In this document: positions 1 to 6,735 of the stretch, one piece after another
Position numbering within the stretch: position 1 is the stretch's first letter
How the letters are laid out: each line of letters begins with the position of its first letter
Assembly: GCA_934168355.1 (NCBI GenBank)
Contig: CAKPNI010000042.1
Coordinates: 1 to 9,521 of the forward strand
DNA: 9,521 nt
DNA from: an uncultured Clostridia bacterium
GTDB taxonomy: Bacteria; Bacillota; Clostridia; TANB77; CAG-508
Direction of reading: 5' to 3'
Notes under the pieces: generated by a model
Databases searched by the model: none
Told to the model about the DNA's origin: nothing
The model's input: only the letters and a program-made list of their open reading frames with translations
Translations under genes and position numbers: made by a program

Positions 1-1620
1 AGCAATTTAGATTGCCCAACATGTAAAGGTTCAAGGCTAAAAAAGGAAATCTTATCAATAAAAATTGGAGATAAAAACATAAATGAACTTACAAATATGC
101 CAATAAACAAAATACAAGAATACCTAAGAGGATTAGAACTATCAGAAAAAGACAAAATGATTTCAGAATTAATATTAAAAGAAATAGATAAAAGACTACA
201 ATTTTTAATAGATGTAGGGCTAGAATACCTAACACTTTCAAGAAGCAGCGGAACATTATCTGGTGGTGAATCTCAAAGAATAAGACTTGCAACACAAATA
301 GGTTCTGGTTTAACAGGCGTGCTATATATATTAGATGAACCAAGTATAGGATTACATCAAAGAGATAATGACAAACTTTTAGCAACACTAAAAAAATTAA
401 GAGATTTAGGAAATACCTTAATAGTAGTTGAACATGATGAAGACACAATGTATGCAGCAGATGAAATAATAGATATAGGTCCGGGTGCAGGTGTACACGG
501 AGGAAACGTTATGGCACAAGGAACTGCGGAAGAAATCAAAAAAGTAGAAAAATCTATAACAGGTCAATACCTAAGTGGAAGAAAGAAGATTGAAGTCCCA
601 AAAACAAGAAGAAAAGCAGTGAAATCAAAATGCATAGAAGTAAAAGGTGCAATTGAGCACAACCTAAAAAATATAGATGTAAAATTCCCGCTTGGTGTAT
701 TTACTTGTGTAACAGGAGTTTCGGGTTCTGGAAAATCAACATTGGTAAATGAAATTTTATATAAAACAGTTGCCCAAAAATTAAATGGTTCAAATGAAAA
801 GCCGGGAAAATGTAAGACAGTTAAAGGAATAGAAAATATAGATAAAATAATAAATATAGACCAATCTCCAATAGGAAGAACACCAAGAAGTAACCCTGCA
901 ACATATACAGGAGTATTTGACGAAATAAGGAATCTTTTTGCAGAAACAAATGAAGCAAAATTACGAGGATATGGAAAAGGAAGATTTAGTTTTAATGTTC
1001 CGGGAGGTAGATGTGAAAGTTGCCAAGGAGATGGAGTCCATAAAATAGAAATGCACTTCTTGCCAGATGTTTATGTACCTTGTGAAGTTTGTAAAGGAAA
1101 AAGGTATAACCACGAAACTTTAGAGATAAAATTTAAAGGTAAAACAATATCAGATGTATTAGACATGACAGTTGAAGAAGCACTAGACTTTTTCGATAAA
1201 GTTCCTAAAATTAAAAATAAAATGCAAACATTATATGATGTAGGTTTAGGTTATATAAAATTAGGACAAAGTTCAACAACATTGTCTGGTGGAGAAGCAC
1301 AACGTGTAAAACTTGCAACAGAACTATCTAAAAGAGCAACAGGAAAGACTTTGTATATATTAGATGAACCAACAACAGGTCTTCATATAGCTGATGTTCA
1401 TAGATTGGTGGATATTTTACAAAGATTGGTAGATACTGGAAATACTGCGATTGTTATTGAACATAACCTAGATTTAATTAAAACATGTGACCATATTATA
1501 GATTTAGGACCAGAAGGTGGAGATGCTGGAGGAGAAATTGTGGCAGTTGGTACACCCGAACAGGTTTGTAAGAATGAAAGAAGTTATACAGGAATGTTTT
1601 TAAAGAAATATTTAAAATAA
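1..1620 (+). CDS. uvrA: UvrABC excision nuclease subunit A, 3' part (5' end outside window)
   Basis: UvrA is the ATP-dependent damage-recognition subunit of nucleotide excision repair; it loads UvrB onto lesions. The frame is open from base 1, and the visible 539 codons match the protein from roughly residue 400 of a normal ~940-residue UvrA. In order one sees a CPTC zinc pair (bases 13-24) followed by GSRL, the LSGGE signature of the first ABC ATPase (256-270), Walker B ILDEPSIGLHQRD (from 328), the second ATPase Walker A GVSGSGKST (715-741), the C-terminal zinc module with CESC (1012-1023) and CEVC (1081-1092), a second LSGGE (1282-1296) and Walker B LDEPTTG (from 1360). The C-terminal end looks intact. 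The first ATG at base 97 is internal and not the start. The first-domain Walker A and the upstream genes (often uvrB) lie outside the window. The last ~240 bases use ATT rather than ATA for Ile, unlike the rest of the gene. Confidence 0.97.
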   Translation, partial: SNLDCPTCKGSRLKKEILSIKIGDKNINELTNMPINKIQEYLRGLELSEKDKMISELILKEIDKRLQFLIDVGLEYLTLSRSSGTLSGGESQRIRLATQIGSGLTGVLYILDEPSIGLHQRDNDKLLATLKKLRDLGNTLIVVEHDEDTMYAADEIIDIGPGAGVHGGNVMAQGTAEEIKKVEKSITGQYLSGRKKIEVPKTRRKAVKSKCIEVKGAIEHNLKNIDVKFPLGVFTCVTGVSGSGKSTLVNEILYKTVAQKLNGSNEKPGKCKTVKGIENIDKIINIDQSPIGRTPRSNPATYTGVFDEIRNLFAETNEAKLRGYGKGRFSFNVPGGRCESCQGDGVHKIEMHFLPDVYVPCEVCKGKRYNHETLEIKFKGKTISDVLDMTVEEALDFFDKVPKIKNKMQTLYDVGLGYIKLGQSSTTLSGGEAQRVKLATELSKRATGKTLYILDEPTTGLHIADVHRLVDILQRLVDTGNTAIVIEHNLDLIKTCDHIIDLGPEGGDAGGEIVAVGTPEQVCKNERSYTGMFLKKYLK

Positions 1621-1630
1621 TATTAGAAAT

Positions 1631-1657
1631 AGAAGTATAGTTTTATATTATACTTTT
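1631..1657 (+). terminator. Probable weak intrinsic terminator of uvrA
   Basis: Eleven bases after the uvrA stop, AAGTATA (1633-1639) pairs with TATACTT (1649-1655). The stem can be extended by one A-T and one G-T pair and is followed by a T-rich run. The stem is AU-rich, so termination may be partial. The next promoter starts at 1676, which fits a transcription boundary here. Confidence 0.5.
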
Positions 1658-1675
1658 ATTTTTAGGTTACATAAC

Positions 1676-1704
1676 TTTACAAAATAATAAAAAAATAATA
1701 TAAT
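1676..1704 (+). promoter_or_regulatory. Sigma-A-like promoter for the SSB-like gene
   Basis: TTTACA (1676-1681) and TATAAT (1699-1704) are separated by exactly 17 bases. The predicted start near 1711 gives a leader of about 90 bases before the ATG at 1803. It lies just downstream of the uvrA terminator, which supports a separate transcription unit. Confidence 0.65.
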
Positions 1705-1802
1705 AAATGTAAATTTGTGTATATTAAAGATTGAGAAAATTTTTCTAAATTTAAATTACATGAATTATCTAACAAACAATAAACTTTAAGGAGGATGAAA
1801 TT

Positions 1803-2489
1803 ATGGCAAAAAAATTAAAAGAAAATCCAATAATTAAACGGTGGGAGGACAAATATGAAGGCTTAGAACTTTTCCCGGAAAATAACAAAGCGATTATTTG
1901 TGGAAAAATAGAAAGAGATTTAGATTTTAACCACAGATTACCAGGAACTAAAATCAAAATATTCAAAACCAGAGTGAAAGTAACAAGAAACAATGAATAT
2001 GATGATTATGTTCCGATTTTGATACCAGAAACAATTATAGATGAAATTGATATCAAAGGAAAATGGATCAGATTAGCAGGGACTGTAATTACAAGAAGAG
2101 GAAGGGCTAATAATGATCATCGTTTTAAAGCTGTAGCCATATTTGTGAATTACTATGAACTAATGGATAAATCTGAAGTTAAATACATAAAACCTATCAA
2201 TATAGTTTATATTGAAGGAATGGTGTGCAAAGTAGAAGCAATGTATTCAACCAAAGCAGATTTGGTGATTGGAGTGAAAGCAAAAAATGGAGAAGAATGC
2301 TATTATTATCTTCCAACTGTAGCATTTGGAAGAAAATTGGAAAATTTTCTTGCGCTAAAGCATGGGGATAAAATTGCATTTTATGCAAAGTTTCAAAGCC
2401 GTCAATATACAAAGAGAATATCTGAAACCGAGGTAATTTCTAAAACGGCATATGAATTAGCTACAAATGATTTTCGTTTGTTAGATTAG
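1803..2489 (+). CDS. Tandem OB-fold single-stranded DNA-binding-like protein
   Basis: This 228-residue protein resembles the two-domain SSB-like proteins of Clostridia, in which two OB-folds sit in one chain. Domain 1 is about residues 28-120 (AIICGKIERDL, then KTRVKVTR, YDDYVPILI and GKWIRLAGTVITRRGR, the usual order of SSB strands). Domain 2 is about residues 131-222 (INIVYIEGMVCKVEAMYSTKADLVIGV, LPTVAFGRKLENF, then FQSRQYTKR and AYELA). The G-x-QSR-Y and AYE ending is characteristic of the family, although domain 2 here has VAFGR where relatives usually have IAWGR. There is no acidic SSB C-terminal tail. The start is fixed by a perfect AAGGAGG (1788-1794) eight bases before the ATG. The gene stands alone between its own promoter and a strong terminator. 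It uses CGT/CGG Arg codons more often than its neighbours. Family placement is by sequence pattern; ssDNA binding itself is inferred. Confidence 0.8.
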   Translation: MAKKLKENPIIKRWEDKYEGLELFPENNKAIICGKIERDLDFNHRLPGTKIKIFKTRVKVTRNNEYDDYVPILIPETIIDEIDIKGKWIRLAGTVITRRGRANNDHRFKAVAIFVNYYELMDKSEVKYIKPINIVYIEGMVCKVEAMYSTKADLVIGVKAKNGEECYYYLPTVAFGRKLENFLALKHGDKIAFYAKFQSRQYTKRISETEVISKTAYELATNDFRLLD

Positions 2490-2492
2490 AAC

Positions 2493-2535
2493 CTAAAAAG
2501 ACCAATAAGCTTATTTAGTTTATTGGTCTTTTTAG
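2493..2535 (+). terminator. Strong intrinsic terminator after the SSB-like gene
   Basis: A perfect 16-bp stem (2493-2508 with 2520-2535) begins four bases after the stop codon. It can be extended to 19 bp with one G-T pair, leaving a five-base loop. The 3' arm contains a run of five T and the 5' arm a matching run of A, so it could stop transcription from either side. Confidence 0.92.
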
Positions 2536-2577
2536 ACATATAAATTATAATATATGCAATAAGTGGACATAATATAT

Positions 2578-2606
2578 TTGACTTTATAAAAGAAAAATGA
2601 TATAAT
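2578..2606 (+). promoter_or_regulatory. Near-consensus sigma-A promoter for rnj-gltX
   Basis: TTGACT (2578-2583) and TATAAT (2601-2606) are separated by 17 bases, the best promoter match in the window. A start near 2613 gives an mRNA leader of about 135 bases before the RNase J ATG. A second, weaker pair lies upstream (TTGGTC 2523-2528, inside the terminator arm, and TATAAT 2546-2551, 17 apart). Confidence 0.8.
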
Positions 2607-2668
2607 ACAAAACATAATAAATGAGATTTTAAACCAAAAAACGAAAAAGAGATAATTAAATATTAATA

Positions 2669-2697
2669 GACCTTTAAAAAGCAAAATTTTCAAGGTC
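2669..2697 (+). promoter_or_regulatory. Hairpin in the RNase J mRNA leader
   Basis: GACCTT (2669-2674) pairs with AAGGTC (2692-2697). After one T-C mismatch, AAAA (2676-2679) pairs with TTTT (2687-2690), leaving a seven-base loop. No T run follows, so this is not a simple terminator. The 3' arm contains AAGG (2692-2695), the only Shine-Dalgarno-like sequence upstream of a small reading frame at 2708. A regulatory role is inferred only. Confidence 0.4.
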
Positions 2698-2707
2698 CTA
2701 TATTTCT

Positions 2708-2752
2708 ATGTTTAAGATTTTAAATAAAAATAAAGAAAGGAAGATAACATGA
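2708..2752 (+). CDS. Possible 14-codon leader reading frame overlapping the rnj start
   Basis: ATG at 2708 opens a short frame, MFKILNKNKERKIT, that stops at TGA 2750-2752. The stop overlaps the RNase J ATG (2749-2751) in an ATGA arrangement typical of translational coupling. It lies inside the predicted transcript and contains the rnj ribosome site. An AAGG at 2692-2695 is 12 bases upstream, rather far, and sits in a hairpin. Such short overlaps arise by chance in AT-rich leaders, so expression is uncertain. Confidence 0.22.
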   Translation: MFKILNKNKERKIT

Positions 2753-4683
2753 TAGAAAAAAAAGAAGAAAATCTTGAAGAAAGCAAGATAAAAAGTGTCA
2801 GAAGAAAACCGGCAAGAAGAAATTACAATAAAAGAGAAGCAAAAACAAATGAAGAAGTAAATAAAGAAATAAAAAATATAAAGAAAACAGCAAGAAGAAC
2901 AACAAAAAGAATAAATAAAGAAAAAGAAGAAACAAAAGCACTAGTTGTAAGAAAAGAATCAGCATTAAAAGCGGTATCAAAAGAGAAAGCACTAAAAAAA
3001 GTAACTGAAAAAGTAGGTTTCAAAAAGCCAAGATTAAAAATAATACCACTAGGTGGTTTACATGAAGTTGGAAAAAATATAACAGTATTCCAATATGATA
3101 ATGAAATGATAGTAGTAGATTGTGGATTATCATTCCCAGAAGACGATATGCTAGGAGTAGACTTAGTAATACCAGATATAACATATATAATAAAAAATCA
3201 AGAAAAGCTAAAAGGAATGGTAATAACACATGGACATGAAGACCATATAGGAAGTGTGCCATATTTCTTAAAACAAGTAAATACACCAATATATGGAACA
3301 AGACTTACACTTGGATTAATAAAAAACAAACTAGCTGAACATAGACTAGTAGAATCAACAAAATTAAATGAAGTAACACCGGGAGAAACAATAAAATTAG
3401 GAAGACACTTCAAAGTAGAATTTATACAAAGTTCACACAGTATTCCAGACTCTGTAATGCTTGCAATCCATACACCAGTAGGAACAGTTTTACACACTGG
3501 AGACTTCAAAGTAGATTATACACCAATGGATGGAAAAATAATGGATTTTGGACGTTTGGCAGAACTTGGAAACAAAGGAGTTTTAGCGTTAATGTCAGAT
3601 TCAACAAATGCAGAAAGAAAAGGATTTACAATGTCTGAAAGTACAGTTGGAGAAGTATTTGAAAAACTATTTACAAATTGTACAAAAAGAATAGTTGTAG
3701 CAACATTTGCATCAAATGTCCACAGAGTACAACAAATTGTGAATTGTGCAGTAAAATATAAAAGAAAAATCGCAGTATGTGGAAGAAGTATGATAAACAT
3801 GATAACAACTGCAAGAGAACTAGGTTATATAGATTGTCCTGATAATCTATTTATAGATATAGACATGATAAACAACTATACAGATGACCAATTGTTAATA
3901 ATAACAACAGGAAGCCAAGGAGAAACGATGTCAGCACTAACAAGAATGGCATCAGGAACACATAGAAAAGTAAAAATAACACCAAATGACTTAGTAATAA
4001 TATCTGCAAATCCAATTCCGGGAAATGAAAAAAATGTATCAAAAGTAATAGACTCACTAATGCAAATTGGAGCAGAAGTTGTATATTCAGCCTTAGAAGA
4101 TGTACATGTTTCAGGACATGCTTGCCAAGAAGAACAAAAATTAATATTAGCTTTAACAAAACCAAAATACTTCATACCAGTCCATGGTGAATATAGACAC
4201 TTAATAGCACATAGTGAAACCGCAAAATTGATGGGAGTTCCAAAAGAGAATATATTTAAACTTGAAAATGGCAAAATACTAGAAATGGACAAAAATTCAG
4301 CAGAATTTACAGGAATGGTTCAATCTGGAATAATACTAGTTGATGGTCTAGGAATTGGTGATGTTGGAAATGTGGTTTTAAGAGATAGACAACACTTATC
4401 ACAAGATGGATTAATAATAGTAGTATTAACTATGAATGGTGGCTCAGGAGAAGTAATTGCAGGACCTGATGTTATATCAAGAGGATTTGTCTATGTAAGA
4501 GAATCTGAAAATGTAATGGACGAAATTAAGTCTGTTGTAAGACATGAGGTTCATAAATGCGAAGAACAAGGCATTCGTGATTGGTCAACTATTAAAAATT
4601 GCATTAGAGAGAATTTAAGAGAGTATATATTCTCTAAGACTAAGAGAAATCCAATGATAATACCAATAGTAATGGAAATATAA
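2749..4683 (+). CDS. rnj: Ribonuclease J with long basic N-terminal extension
   Basis: RNase J is a metallo-beta-lactamase/beta-CASP nuclease with 5'-to-3' exo- and endonuclease activity in mRNA decay and rRNA maturation, acting in the cytoplasm. In this 644-residue protein the canonical start of the fold is LKIIPLGGLHEVGKN near residues 96-110. The metal motif HGHEDHIG is at 161-168, the metal-ligand Asp at 252 in HTGDFK, beta-CASP residues follow with SDSTNA at 283-288, then SGHA at 455-458 and PVHGEYRHL from 477 (His479). The C-terminal domain ends NPMIIPIVMEI. The family is usually ~555 residues; the extra ~90 N-terminal residues are Lys/Arg/Glu-rich and look disordered. There is no alternative Met before the catalytic core, and AAAGGA (2736-2741) lies seven bases before the ATG, so the extension is probably translated. 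gltX follows 15 bases later in the same unit. Confidence 0.95.
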   Translation: MIEKKEENLEESKIKSVRRKPARRNYNKREAKTNEEVNKEIKNIKKTARRTTKRINKEKEETKALVVRKESALKAVSKEKALKKVTEKVGFKKPRLKIIPLGGLHEVGKNITVFQYDNEMIVVDCGLSFPEDDMLGVDLVIPDITYIIKNQEKLKGMVITHGHEDHIGSVPYFLKQVNTPIYGTRLTLGLIKNKLAEHRLVESTKLNEVTPGETIKLGRHFKVEFIQSSHSIPDSVMLAIHTPVGTVLHTGDFKVDYTPMDGKIMDFGRLAELGNKGVLALMSDSTNAERKGFTMSESTVGEVFEKLFTNCTKRIVVATFASNVHRVQQIVNCAVKYKRKIAVCGRSMINMITTARELGYIDCPDNLFIDIDMINNYTDDQLLIITTGSQGETMSALTRMASGTHRKVKITPNDLVIISANPIPGNEKNVSKVIDSLMQIGAEVVYSALEDVHVSGHACQEEQKLILALTKPKYFIPVHGEYRHLIAHSETAKLMGVPKENIFKLENGKILEMDKNSAEFTGMVQSGIILVDGLGIGDVGNVVLRDRQHLSQDGLIIVVLTMNGGSGEVIAGPDVISRGFVYVRESENVMDEIKSVVRHEVHKCEEQGIRDWSTIKNCIRENLREYIFSKTKRNPMIIPIVMEI

Positions 4684-4698
4684 AAAAGGAGAAAAAAT

Positions 4699-6348
4699 AT
4701 GACATATAAAGAATTAGCGGATTTAATATTCCCAAATGTAAAAGAAATAAAATATTATGAAGAAAAATATCCAGAAAGAAACCTAGAAGAGGGAGCAATA
4801 GTTACAAGATTTGCACCAAGTCCAACAGGATTTGTCCATATTGGCGGATTATATCAAGCTCTAGTTGCAAGAACAGCAGCAAAAAAAACAAATGGAGTAT
4901 TTTTCTTAAGAGTTGAAGATACAGACCAAAAAAGAGAAGTAGAAAATGGTGTAACAGGAATTGTAAATTCATTAAAAGATTTTGATATGGCACCTGATGA
5001 GGGAATGATATCAGATACAGAAGAAATAGGAAACTATGGACCATATAAACAATCTTTAAGAAAAGATATATATCAAAGTTATGCTAAATATTTATTAGAG
5101 CAAGGAAAAGCATACCCATGTTTTGCAACGTCAGAAGAATTAGACGAAATGAGAGCAAAACAAGAAGCGGCAAAAGTAAGAACAGGATATTATGGAGTAT
5201 GGGCTAAATACAGAAACTTATCATTAGATGAAATGGCAGAAAAAATAAATGCTGGTGTGCCATATATTATAAGATTTAAGTCACCGGGTAGAGAAGATAG
5301 AAAAATAAAACATAAGGATTTAATAAAGGGAAATGTAGACTTTCCAGAAAATGACCAAGATGTTGTAATTATTAAATCAGATGGATTACCAACATATCAT
5401 TTTGCACATGCGGTTGATGACCATTTAATGCACACAACTCATGTTATAAGAAGTGATGAATGGCTATCATCAGTACCACTTCACTTACAACTATTCCAAG
5501 AACTTGGATTTAAAGCACCTAAATATGCTCATATTTCACCTATCATGAAAAATGATAATGGAAACAAGAGAAAACTAAGTAAACGTAAAGACCCAGAGGC
5601 AGCAGTAAGTTATTATGAAGAAATCGGAATTCCAAGTTTAGCGGTAAAAGAATATCTACTAAATATAGCAAATTCAACATTCGAAAATTGGAGAAGACAA
5701 AACAAAGATGCAGCATTAGAAGAATTTGATTTCAAACTAAATAAAATGAGTGTTAGTGGAGCATTATTTGATATGGTAAAATTACAAGATGTATCAAAAA
5801 TTGTAATATCAAAGATGACAGCTGAAGAAGTATATGAAAAATCTTTAGAATGGGCAAATAGACATGATGAAGAATTAGCAAAAATGTTAGAAGATAAAGA
5901 ATATTCATTAAAAGTTTTAGGAATAGAAAGAGGAAATAACAAACCTCGTAAAGATATTGCCAAATGGTCAGATGTAAAAGAAAACATAATCTATATGTAT
6001 GATGGAAAATTTTTAAGTGAAGAACAAGATTATCCATATCAAGTTATAAACGAAAAAGAAGATATAAACAAAATTTTAGACTTATATATAGAAAAATATT
6101 ATGTTCCAGAAGATGATAAGCAAACATGGTTTAACAAAATAAAAGAATTAGCAGTAGAAATGGGATATGCTGGAGAAGTAAAAGAATATAAGGCAAATCC
6201 AGACAAATATAAGGCACATGTTGGAGATGTAAGTACAGTTCTAAGAGTTGCTCTAACAGGTAGAACAAACACTCCAGATATGTATGAAATTATGGGAGTA
6301 TTAGGAAAAACAAGTATAGCAAAAAGATTTGAAAAAGCAAGAAAATAA
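4699..6348 (+). CDS. gltX: Glutamate--tRNA ligase
   Basis: This class I aminoacyl-tRNA synthetase charges tRNA with glutamate in the cytoplasm. The 549-residue protein has the HIGH-type motif in PSPTGFVHIGG (HIGG at 47-50), RVEDTDQKRE at 71-80, GPYKQSLR at 114-121, and the KMSKS-type loop KLSKR at 292-296. A long helical anticodon-binding domain ends with STVLRVALTGRTNTPDMYEIMGVLG. It is longer than the usual 470-490 residues because about 32 residues precede the catalytic core and the C-terminal part is extended; longer forms of this kind occur in Clostridia. The four-Cys zinc site known from E. coli GluRS is not apparent. AAAGGAG (4685-4691) sits seven bases before the ATG. The gene is probably co-transcribed with rnj. 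Whether it also charges tRNA-Gln (non-discriminating type, with GatCAB) cannot be read from this window. Confidence 0.96.
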   Translation: MTYKELADLIFPNVKEIKYYEEKYPERNLEEGAIVTRFAPSPTGFVHIGGLYQALVARTAAKKTNGVFFLRVEDTDQKREVENGVTGIVNSLKDFDMAPDEGMISDTEEIGNYGPYKQSLRKDIYQSYAKYLLEQGKAYPCFATSEELDEMRAKQEAAKVRTGYYGVWAKYRNLSLDEMAEKINAGVPYIIRFKSPGREDRKIKHKDLIKGNVDFPENDQDVVIIKSDGLPTYHFAHAVDDHLMHTTHVIRSDEWLSSVPLHLQLFQELGFKAPKYAHISPIMKNDNGNKRKLSKRKDPEAAVSYYEEIGIPSLAVKEYLLNIANSTFENWRRQNKDAALEEFDFKLNKMSVSGALFDMVKLQDVSKIVISKMTAEEVYEKSLEWANRHDEELAKMLEDKEYSLKVLGIERGNNKPRKDIAKWSDVKENIIYMYDGKFLSEEQDYPYQVINEKEDINKILDLYIEKYYVPEDDKQTWFNKIKELAVEMGYAGEVKEYKANPDKYKAHVGDVSTVLRVALTGRTNTPDMYEIMGVLGKTSIAKRFEKARK

Positions 6349-6351
6349 ATA

Positions 6352-6385
6352 AAAAAAGCTAATTTTCTATAAAATTAGCTTTTTT
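6352..6385 (+). terminator. Intrinsic terminator after gltX
   Basis: A perfect stem of about 15 bp (6352-6366 with 6371-6385) closes on a four-base CTAT loop. It has an A run at the 5' base and a T run at the 3' end, four bases after the gltX stop. It separates rnj-gltX from the DUF951 gene, which starts only 21 bases further on. Confidence 0.92.
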
Positions 6386-6406
6386 GACAAAGAAAGGTTA
6401 AAAAAT

Positions 6407-6592
6407 ATGGAATATAATGTAGGTGATATTGTAAGAACCAAAAAACAACATCCGTGTGGAAGCAAAATTTGGGAGATAACAAGAGTTGGTGTCGATTTCA
6501 AATTAAAATGTAAAGGGTGTGAACATACCGTTATATTGCCTAGAGAAAAGGCTTTAAAGGCAATAACAAAGAAAATATCAAGTGAAAAATGA
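6407..6592 (+). CDS. DUF951 family small protein
   Basis: This 61-residue protein matches the DUF951 family (the B. subtilis relative is, from memory, YyzM): VGDIVRTKKQHPCGSKIWEITRVGVDFKLKCKGCEHTVILPRE. Key residues are the HPCG motif (Cys17), the CKGC pair (Cys35, Cys38) and the conserved W22 and R26. The three Cys and nearby His suggest a small zinc-binding or rubredoxin-like fold; biochemical function is not known to me. AAAGG (6393-6397) lies nine bases upstream of the ATG. The gene directly follows the gltX terminator and I see no promoter with a good -10 in front of it, so it may depend on read-through or on a promoter inside gltX. It ends with TGA, evidence that TGA is a stop in this genome. 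Confidence 0.92.
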   Translation: MEYNVGDIVRTKKQHPCGSKIWEITRVGVDFKLKCKGCEHTVILPREKALKAITKKISSEK

Positions 6593-6597
6593 CTTTT

Positions 6598-6641
6598 GTA
6601 ATATTATTGTAATATTACAGGAATATTAATATTATATTACA
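6598..6641 (+). repeat. Four 11-bp AT-rich tandem units with internal palindromes
   Basis: Units start at 6598, 6609, 6620 and 6631. Each carries an eight-base box at the same offset: TAATATTA (6599), TAATATTA (6610), GAATATTA (6621), TTATATTA (6632). The first two form a perfect 9-bp inverted repeat with a TTG spacer (6598-6618). A second stem is possible between 6609-6615 and 6634-6640, followed by five T (6642-6646). The array ends 15 bases before the -35 of the rsmD promoter. It may be an operator, an UP-like curved element, or a weak terminator for the DUF951 gene. Confidence 0.5.
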
Positions 6642-6656
6642 TTTTTGTGAATTATC

Positions 6657-6684
6657 TTGACTTTAGCGAAAAAAAATATAGAAT
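6657..6684 (+). promoter_or_regulatory. Sigma-A-like promoter for rsmD
   Basis: TTGACT (6657-6662) and TAGAAT (6679-6684) are separated by 16 bases. The predicted start is near 6691, about 40 bases before the rsmD ATG. That coincides with an ATG at 6691, so any transcript could begin at or beside that codon. Confidence 0.6.
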
Positions 6685-6690
6685 AGTAGT

Positions 6691-6735
6691 ATGAAAATTT
6701 ATCAAAATTTTTCTTTTAAGAAGAGGTCTTTATGA
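6691..6735 (+). CDS. Possible 14-codon leaderless frame overlapping the rsmD start
   Basis: ATG at 6691 opens MKIYQNFSFKKRSL, ending at TGA 6733-6735, which overlaps the rsmD ATG (6732-6734) by the ATGA arrangement. No Shine-Dalgarno precedes it, and the predicted transcription start falls on or next to its ATG, so translation would have to be leaderless. Chance is a serious alternative. Confidence 0.18.
   Translation: MKIYQNFSFKKRSL

Noticed and set aside
97..99. ATG at 97 as the start of uvrA
   Set aside because: The frame is open to base 1 and the preceding codons encode the conserved CPTCKGSRL segment, so the gene enters from upstream.
1760..1789. Nine-codon frame (MNYLTNNKL) ending at the SSB-like gene's ribosome site
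   Set aside because: No Shine-Dalgarno precedes it and it does not overlap the gene start; likely chance in an AT-rich leader.
3876..4292. Long minus-strand open frame (138 codons) inside rnj
   Set aside because: It is the shadow of a purine- and A-rich coding gene with clear RNase J motifs; it has no ribosome site and its translation is low-complexity.
6384..6413. TTGACA at 6384 as a DUF951 promoter
   Set aside because: The only -10-like hexamers 17-18 bases on (ATGGAA, TGGAAT) overlap the start codon; transcription would begin inside the gene, which has no later ATG.
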